Source: Microbacterium foliorum
GTDB lineage: Bacteria > Actinomycetota > Actinomycetes > Actinomycetales > Microbacteriaceae
Direction: 5' to 3'
Length of the DNA: 64,000 bases
Assembly: GCF_006385575.1 (NCBI RefSeq)
Contig: NZ_CP041040.1
Location: 744,001 to 808,000, forward strand
The notes beneath the pieces were generated by a model. It was not told where the DNA came from and did not search any database. It was given only the letters and a program-made list of their open reading frames with translations. This document shows positions 60,184-64,000 of this stretch, piece after piece (the stretch's first letter is position 1; the number at the start of each line of letters is the position of its first letter). The position numbers and the translations under genes are program-made.

Positions 60184-61193
60184 GCTTTCCGGGCTTCAGC
60201 CAGCGTCGCGGCGGCGGCGGCGACCTCTTCGGCGATGAGCTCACCGTTGACGGTCAGTGCCGCAGTGGCACCGGATCCCATTGCGATCGGCACCAGTGCC
60301 CCCGGATTGGCGGAGTTGCCGACGGCCCACACTCCCGCGACGCTCGTGCGGCCGAAGGCATCGACCTCGGTCCACTGCCCCATCGGTGAGTCGACGCGGT
60401 CGGCGCCCAGCTGGCGCAGGGGGTCGTCGAGGGGCACGAGTGCGGGCTCGGCGAACACCACGTCGAGCGGCACGACGGTGCCGTCCTCCAGGGCGAGTCC
60501 GGTGAGACGGTCCCCGTCGACGGTCACCCGCGAGACGGCTCGATCTTCGAGTCGCACGCCCCGGTGCTCGAGCAGGCGACGGTCGTCAGCGGACAGAGGG
60601 CCGGCGAGAGCGGTGAAGACGGTGACGTCGGGGGAGTAGGGGAGGATCATGTGCACCTTGTGCACTCCGCCCGCAGACCCGAGGAGGACGCCTATCGCGC
60701 GGCCGGTCGCCTCGTAGCCGTCGCAGTACGGGCAGGCGACGACCCCGCGCCCCCACTGCTCGGCGAGACCCGGGATGTCGGGGAGCACGTCGCGAGAGCC
60801 GGTCGCCACGATGAGGCGACGAGCGCTCTCGACCGCGCCGGATTCGGTGACGATCTCGAAAGCGCCGTCGACCGCACGGGTCTCGACGACGTGTGTGCGG
60901 CGGATGACTCCGTCGGCGGCCCGCACCTCGCGGTACCCGTCGTTCACGAGATCGATCGGAGAGTATCCGTCGCGACTCAGCACGCCGTGCATGTGCGGCG
61001 CGAAACGATTGCGGGGCTGGCCACCGTCGAGGACCAGCACCCGGCGGCGTGCACGCGCGAGGATCAGTGCTGCACTCAGGCCGGCGGCACCTCCTCCGAT
61101 GATGATGACGTCCCATCGGTCGCCCGACTGAAGCGGGGTCGGGGTGCTGGGTTCGGTGCCGGTTGCTGAGGTGGTCGGGGAATCGCTTGTCAT
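60180..61193 (-). CDS. FAD/NAD(P)-dependent thioredoxin reductase-like oxidoreductase
   Basis: The 337-residue protein has an FAD Rossmann motif IIGGGAAGLSAALILARA (residues 31-48), the redox pair C154-P-Y-C157 (VVACPYCDGYEATG), and a second nucleotide site GVLLGSAGG. Thioredoxin reductase usually has CATC or CAVC; CPYC is seen in related disulfide oxidoreductases. It probably moves electrons from NADPH to an unknown disulfide partner. The first 25 residues are extra and polar. First in a coupled pair with the methyltransferase gene, divergent from an XRE-cupin regulator. Confidence 0.88.
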   Translation of the reverse strand: MTSDSPTTSATGTEPSTPTPLQSGDRWDVIIIGGGAAGLSAALILARARRRVLVLDGGQPRNRFAPHMHGVLSRDGYSPIDLVNDGYREVRAADGVIRRTHVVETRAVDGAFEIVTESGAVESARRLIVATGSRDVLPDIPGLAEQWGRGVVACPYCDGYEATGRAIGVLLGSAGGVHKVHMILPYSPDVTVFTALAGPLSADDRRLLEHRGVRLEDRAVSRVTVDGDRLTGLALEDGTVVPLDVVFAEPALVPLDDPLRQLGADRVDSPMGQWTEVDAFGRTSVAGVWAVGNSANPGALVPIAMGSGATAALTVNGELIAEEVAAAAATLAEARKA

Positions 61194-61213
61194 GGTCCCA
61201 GAGTCCGCTAGCC

Positions 61214-61247
61214 TGATCGGATCAGCAACAATCGATGCTGAAACAGC
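61214..61247. promoter_or_regulatory. Palindromes in the divergent promoter of the redox/methyltransferase genes and the XRE gene
   Basis: TGATCGGATCA (61214-61224) is an 11-bp perfect palindrome about its central base, and GCTGAAACAGC (61237-61247) is another, 23 bp on. Both lie between the divergent start codons (61193 and 61262) and are candidate operators for the XRE-family regulator. Confidence 0.5.
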
Positions 61248-61261
61248 AAGAAGGAGATCGT

Positions 61262-61846
61262 ATGCCAGACGGCACCCTCGCGCTCATCGGCCCCAGGCTG
61301 AAAGGGTGGCGGGAGAAGCGCAGCATGACTCTCGCAGAGCTGTCGCGGGTGACGGGCATCTCCTCGAGCACGCTGTCTCGTCTGGAGGCCGGCAAACGCG
61401 CTCCGAACCTCGAGCTGGTGATCCCGGTCGCCCGCGCCCTGCGCCTGGAGCTCGACGACCTGGTGCCGCGATCGGCTCCCGATCCGCGTGTCGCGCGCAA
61501 GACGAAGCGCGCCGGAGAGGTCTGGTACGAGTCTCTCTCGCCCGAGATGAGCCCGGTCCAGACCTACAAGGTGACGCTTCCCGCGAATCCCGCAGGTGTC
61601 GTGGTGACACCTCAGCCGCAGGTCCACGACGGGCAGGAGTGGCTGTACGTGCTGTCGGGTCGCCTGCGACTCGTGCTCGGTGAGCAGGATGTCGTCCTCG
61701 GCCCCGGCGAAGCCGCCGATTTCGATACGCGCATCCCCCACTGGCTGGGGGTCGCCGGGGCCGGACCGACGGAGTTCCTGTCGATCTTCAGCAAGGACGG
61801 GAAGCGCATCCACCTCCGTGCCCGCACCGCCGGGTCCAGCGTCTAG
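61262..61846 (+). CDS. XRE-family regulator with C-terminal cupin domain
   Basis: A 194-residue protein with an HTH_3 domain at residues 7-65 (RLKGWREKRSMTLAELSRVT, then SSSTLSRLEAGKRAPNLELV) and a cupin_2 domain at about 105-180 (PQVHDGQEWLYVLSGRLRLV, GPGEAADFDTRIPHWLGV). Such proteins bind a small ligand in the cupin and control nearby genes. ATG 61262 is used because AAGGAG is 6 bp upstream; the frame is open to 61235. It is divergent from the TrxR-like/methyltransferase pair. Confidence 0.9.
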   Translation: MPDGTLALIGPRLKGWREKRSMTLAELSRVTGISSSTLSRLEAGKRAPNLELVIPVARALRLELDDLVPRSAPDPRVARKTKRAGEVWYESLSPEMSPVQTYKVTLPANPAGVVVTPQPQVHDGQEWLYVLSGRLRLVLGEQDVVLGPGEAADFDTRIPHWLGVAGAGPTEFLSIFSKDGKRIHLRARTAGSSV

Positions 61847-61898
61847 ACAGATCTCGCGTCCGGCCCATGCATAGGAACCCCCGCGTAAACTGGGAATC

Positions 61899-62552
61899 GT
61901 GCCACTCGCCTCGACGGTTCGTCCGATCCGCAGCGGCCGCTCCTCCCGCATCCGGCCTTCTCGCCGCGCGGTCGGTGTCGCGCTCGCCGCGGTACTAGCC
62001 ATCGGTCTGAGCGCCTGCGCTCCCGATCCCGTGAACGATTCGTTCCTGAGCGGTGACAACCCCGGTTATGTCGCGGCCGACGGAGCGATCGTCGAGATCC
62101 CGGTCGCCGAGCGCGGTGAACCCGTCGTCGACTTCGGCGGCGTGACCGAGAACGGCGACGACTTCAGCAGCTCCGAGCTTGCGGGCAAGGTGACGGTCGT
62201 CAACTTCTGGTACGCCGGCTGCGCACCGTGTCGCCTCGAGGCGGAAGACCTCGAGAGCGTGTGGCAGGAGCACGGCGGAGACGACGTCGCCTTCCTGGGG
62301 ATCAACACCCGTGATCAGGCCGACACCGCCAAGGCGTTCTCGGCGGAGTTCGGCGTGACCTACCCGAGTCTCATCGATGTCGACACCGCTGAGGCGAAGC
62401 TCGCCTTCGCATCGTCGGTGCCGATCCAGGCGACCCCGACCACTCTCGTGCTCGACAAGCAGGGCCGGGTCGCCGCCCGGATCATCGGGCCGATCGACGG
62501 CACCTCGATCCTTTCGACGCTCGTCAAGGACGCGCTCGCGGAGGACTCGTGA
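61899..62552 (+). CDS. ResA-like thiol-disulfide oxidoreductase (cytochrome c maturation)
   Basis: The 217-residue protein has a lipoprotein signal ending in LSAC (Cys40), preceded by an Arg-rich n-region, so it sits outside the membrane. The thioredoxin domain has the redox motif C108-A-P-C111 (WYAGCAPCRLE). It reduces apocytochrome c or heme-binding Cys so that heme can be attached. The start is GTG 61899; the signal begins shortly after. ccdA and resB follow, so it is the first gene of a System II maturation cluster. Confidence 0.9.
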   Translation: MPLASTVRPIRSGRSSRIRPSRRAVGVALAAVLAIGLSACAPDPVNDSFLSGDNPGYVAADGAIVEIPVAERGEPVVDFGGVTENGDDFSSSELAGKVTVVNFWYAGCAPCRLEAEDLESVWQEHGGDDVAFLGINTRDQADTAKAFSAEFGVTYPSLIDVDTAEAKLAFASSVPIQATPTTLVLDKQGRVAARIIGPIDGTSILSTLVKDALAEDS

Positions 62553-62568
62553 GTCTCTCGGGAGCGGC

Positions 62569-63348
62569 GTGAACCCCGAAGCCATCATCGGATCGGGAGC
62601 CCTCTGGCTCGCGATCCCCGTCGCGATGCTCGCCGGCCTCGTCTCCTTCCTGTCGCCGTGCGTGCTGCCGTTGGTGCCCGGCTACCTCGGGTTCCTCGGG
62701 GGAGCCGTCGCCCCTCGCCGCGCGGCGAACACCACGGACGGCACCGCCGTCTCGACGGTCGAGGCTCCCGCCCGCAGTCGACTCGTCCTCGGTGTGCTGC
62801 TCTTCATCCTGGGTTTCACCCTCGTCTTCATCCTCTACACGGTGCTCAGCGGCACGTTCGGCGTCTTCTTCATCCGCTGGGGTGACCTGATCACTCGCAT
62901 CCTCGGAGTCTTCATCATCGTCATGGGCCTGATCTTCCTGGGCGCCTTCGGGTTCGCGCAGCGCGAGATCCGATTCCACGTCGACTCCAAGGTGGGCATC
63001 ATCGGCGCACCGCTGCTGGGAATCGCGCTCGGAATCGGCTGGGCTCCGTGCATGGGGCCGACGCTCGGCGCGATCATCGCTCTCTCGTTCAACGCCGGCG
63101 ATCCGGTGCGCGCCGGATTCCTCGGCCTCGCCTACTCGCTGGGCCTCGGCATCCCGTTCCTGCTCGTCGCCCTCGGTTTCGGGTGGGCCACGAAGACGGT
63201 CGGGTTCCTCCGTCGCCACATCCGCATCGTGAACATCATCGGCGGCGTGCTGCTGATCGTCCTCGGCGTGCTGATGGTGACCGGGCTCTGGACCGACATC
63301 ATGTCGCGACTCACGGTGGTGATCGGCAGTGTCCCCCTCCCGTTCTGA
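62569..63348 (+). CDS. ccdA: Cytochrome c biogenesis protein CcdA
   Basis: This 259-residue membrane protein passes electrons from cytoplasmic thioredoxin to ResA. It has about six helices with the redox cysteines C31 (SFLSPCVLPLVPGYLGF) and C161 (GIGWAPCMGPTLGAI). The loop after helix 1 is slightly longer than in short CcdA proteins. The GTG at 62569 is preceded by GGGAG. It begins 17 bp after the ResA gene. Confidence 0.95.
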   Translation: MNPEAIIGSGALWLAIPVAMLAGLVSFLSPCVLPLVPGYLGFLGGAVAPRRAANTTDGTAVSTVEAPARSRLVLGVLLFILGFTLVFILYTVLSGTFGVFFIRWGDLITRILGVFIIVMGLIFLGAFGFAQREIRFHVDSKVGIIGAPLLGIALGIGWAPCMGPTLGAIIALSFNAGDPVRAGFLGLAYSLGLGIPFLLVALGFGWATKTVGFLRRHIRIVNIIGGVLLIVLGVLMVTGLWTDIMSRLTVVIGSVPLPF

Positions 63349-63376
63349 TGAGAACACGACGCATCGGAAGGATGAC

Positions 63377-64000
63377 GTGAGCAGCACAACCGAGAGGTCC
63401 AGCGATCCGCTGCGGCCGTCAGACCACGTCGACGGCGAGGAGTCGATCACCCAGCCGCGCCTCGGCTTCGTGGGCTGGCTGCGCTGGGGCTGGCGTCAGC
63501 TGACCTCGATGCGCACCGCGCTGATCCTGCTGCTCGTGCTCGCGATCGCCGCGATCCCCGGCTCGATCTTCCCTCAGCGGATGGCCGACCCCAACGGCGT
63601 CACGGAGTGGGAGCGCAACAACCCCGATCTGTTCCCGGTGCTCGACTCGCTGAAGCTGTTCGACGTCTATCTGTCGCCGTGGTTCTCGGCGATCTACCTG
63701 CTGCTGTTCGCCTCGCTGGTCGGCTGCGTGATCCCGCGCATCCGGCACCACGCCAAGGCGCTGCAGGCGAGGCCGCCCCGCACTCCCGCACGACTGAAGC
63801 GGCTCGCCGACTTCCGCGCTGTCGAGCGCGCCTCGACGGACGCGCCCGCCGACGCTGCGACGACGATCGACATCGCGACGAAACAGCTCAAGGCTCTCGG
63901 ATACCGCGTGGAGCGCTACGACTCGGGGCGCACCTCGTCGGTGTCGGCCGAGCGCGGCTACTGGCGCGAGACCGGCAACCTTCTCTTCCACCTGGCCCTC
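63377..64000 (+). CDS. Cytochrome c biogenesis protein ResB, N-terminal fragment (cut by window edge)
   Basis: The first 208 codons are present and the frame is open at the window end. The start has an acidic, polar N-terminus, then membrane segments at about 50-70 (MRTALILLLVLAIAAIPG) and 105-125 (FSAIYLLLFASLVGCVIP). These are followed by the conserved basic stretch and a periplasmic-type domain. ResB with CcsA forms the System II heme transport and lyase complex; ccsA is expected just beyond. The GTG at 63377 has GGAAGG upstream. Confidence 0.92.
   Translation, partial: MSSTTERSSDPLRPSDHVDGEESITQPRLGFVGWLRWGWRQLTSMRTALILLLVLAIAAIPGSIFPQRMADPNGVTEWERNNPDLFPVLDSLKLFDVYLSPWFSAIYLLLFASLVGCVIPRIRHHAKALQARPPRTPARLKRLADFRAVERASTDAPADAATTIDIATKQLKALGYRVERYDSGRTSSVSAERGYWRETGNLLFHLAL

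Noticed and set aside
1-64000. CRISPR arrays, rRNA, tRNA genes, insertion sequences and prophage genes
   Set aside because: None was found on reading both strands; the repeats present are short tandem repeats without the regular spacer pattern of CRISPR.

Overview
The window is high-GC DNA with dense, short-spaced genes, frequent GTG starts and many 4-bp start/stop overlaps. Together with the 32-residue ribosomal protein bS22, an actinobacterial-type cytochrome c maturation block, DtxR/IdeR-type iron boxes and a TM0106-type nuclease-helicase, this points to an actinobacterium, most likely Microbacteriaceae (Microbacterium-like). The placement is inferred from gene content and style; there is no rRNA or tRNA gene here to confirm it. 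I see no prophage, insertion sequence or CRISPR array.

Layout. 1-8.5 kb: start of a glycogen debranching enzyme gene coupled to a 94-residue unknown protein, threonine synthase, small VOC, thioredoxin-like and DUF1801 proteins, a FUSC-type membrane protein, an M20 peptidase, an MFS exporter and an alpha/beta hydrolase. 8.6-13.8 kb: an iron locus, with a siderophore-interacting protein divergent from a four-gene siderophore ABC importer and two DtxR/IdeR boxes between them. 13.8-23.9 kb: AlkA-like glycosylase, a winged-helix regulator without a receiver domain, a GNAT protein, an MFS exporter with a structured leader that hides its ribosome binding site, SbcDC, a nucleosidase and NadE. 23.9-32.6 kb: a nuclease-helicase fusion, a GNAT protein, the folate-independent methionine synthase pair MesX-MesD with a divergent LysR regulator, Upp and TadA. 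32.6-41.9 kb: a CDF transporter, ProC, TrkA/TrkH potassium uptake, an ABC-2 drug-type exporter with a divergent TetR, then an excisionase-like HTH gene, the bS22 microgene, and a rhodanese-glutaredoxin-Dabb operon.

41.9-48.5 kb is the most distinctive block. It holds a 4'-phosphopantetheinyl transferase facing a three-gene operon: a histone H1-like Lys/Ala-rich protein, a 1305-residue Pls/PosA-type non-ribosomal peptide synthetase (adenylation, carrier and membrane/hexapeptide-repeat C-terminus), and a short M1 metallopeptidase. The families suggest production and turnover of a poly(basic amino acid) such as poly-lysine or poly-ornithine, with the transferase arming the synthetase. The product is inference.

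48.7-56.2 kb: a polar amino acid ABC importer, a second importer of the iron/polyamine/phosphonate type whose leader also hides its ribosome binding site, and a TSUP exporter. 56.2-56.5 kb: a two-copy tandem repeat of about 122 bp with a palindromic core. 56.5-64 kb: AspRS of the non-discriminating type (His31), a DUF5684 membrane protein, a histidine phosphatase, a methyltransferase/thioredoxin-reductase-like pair with a divergent XRE-cupin regulator, and the ResA-CcdA-ResB cytochrome c maturation genes, ResB running off the window end.
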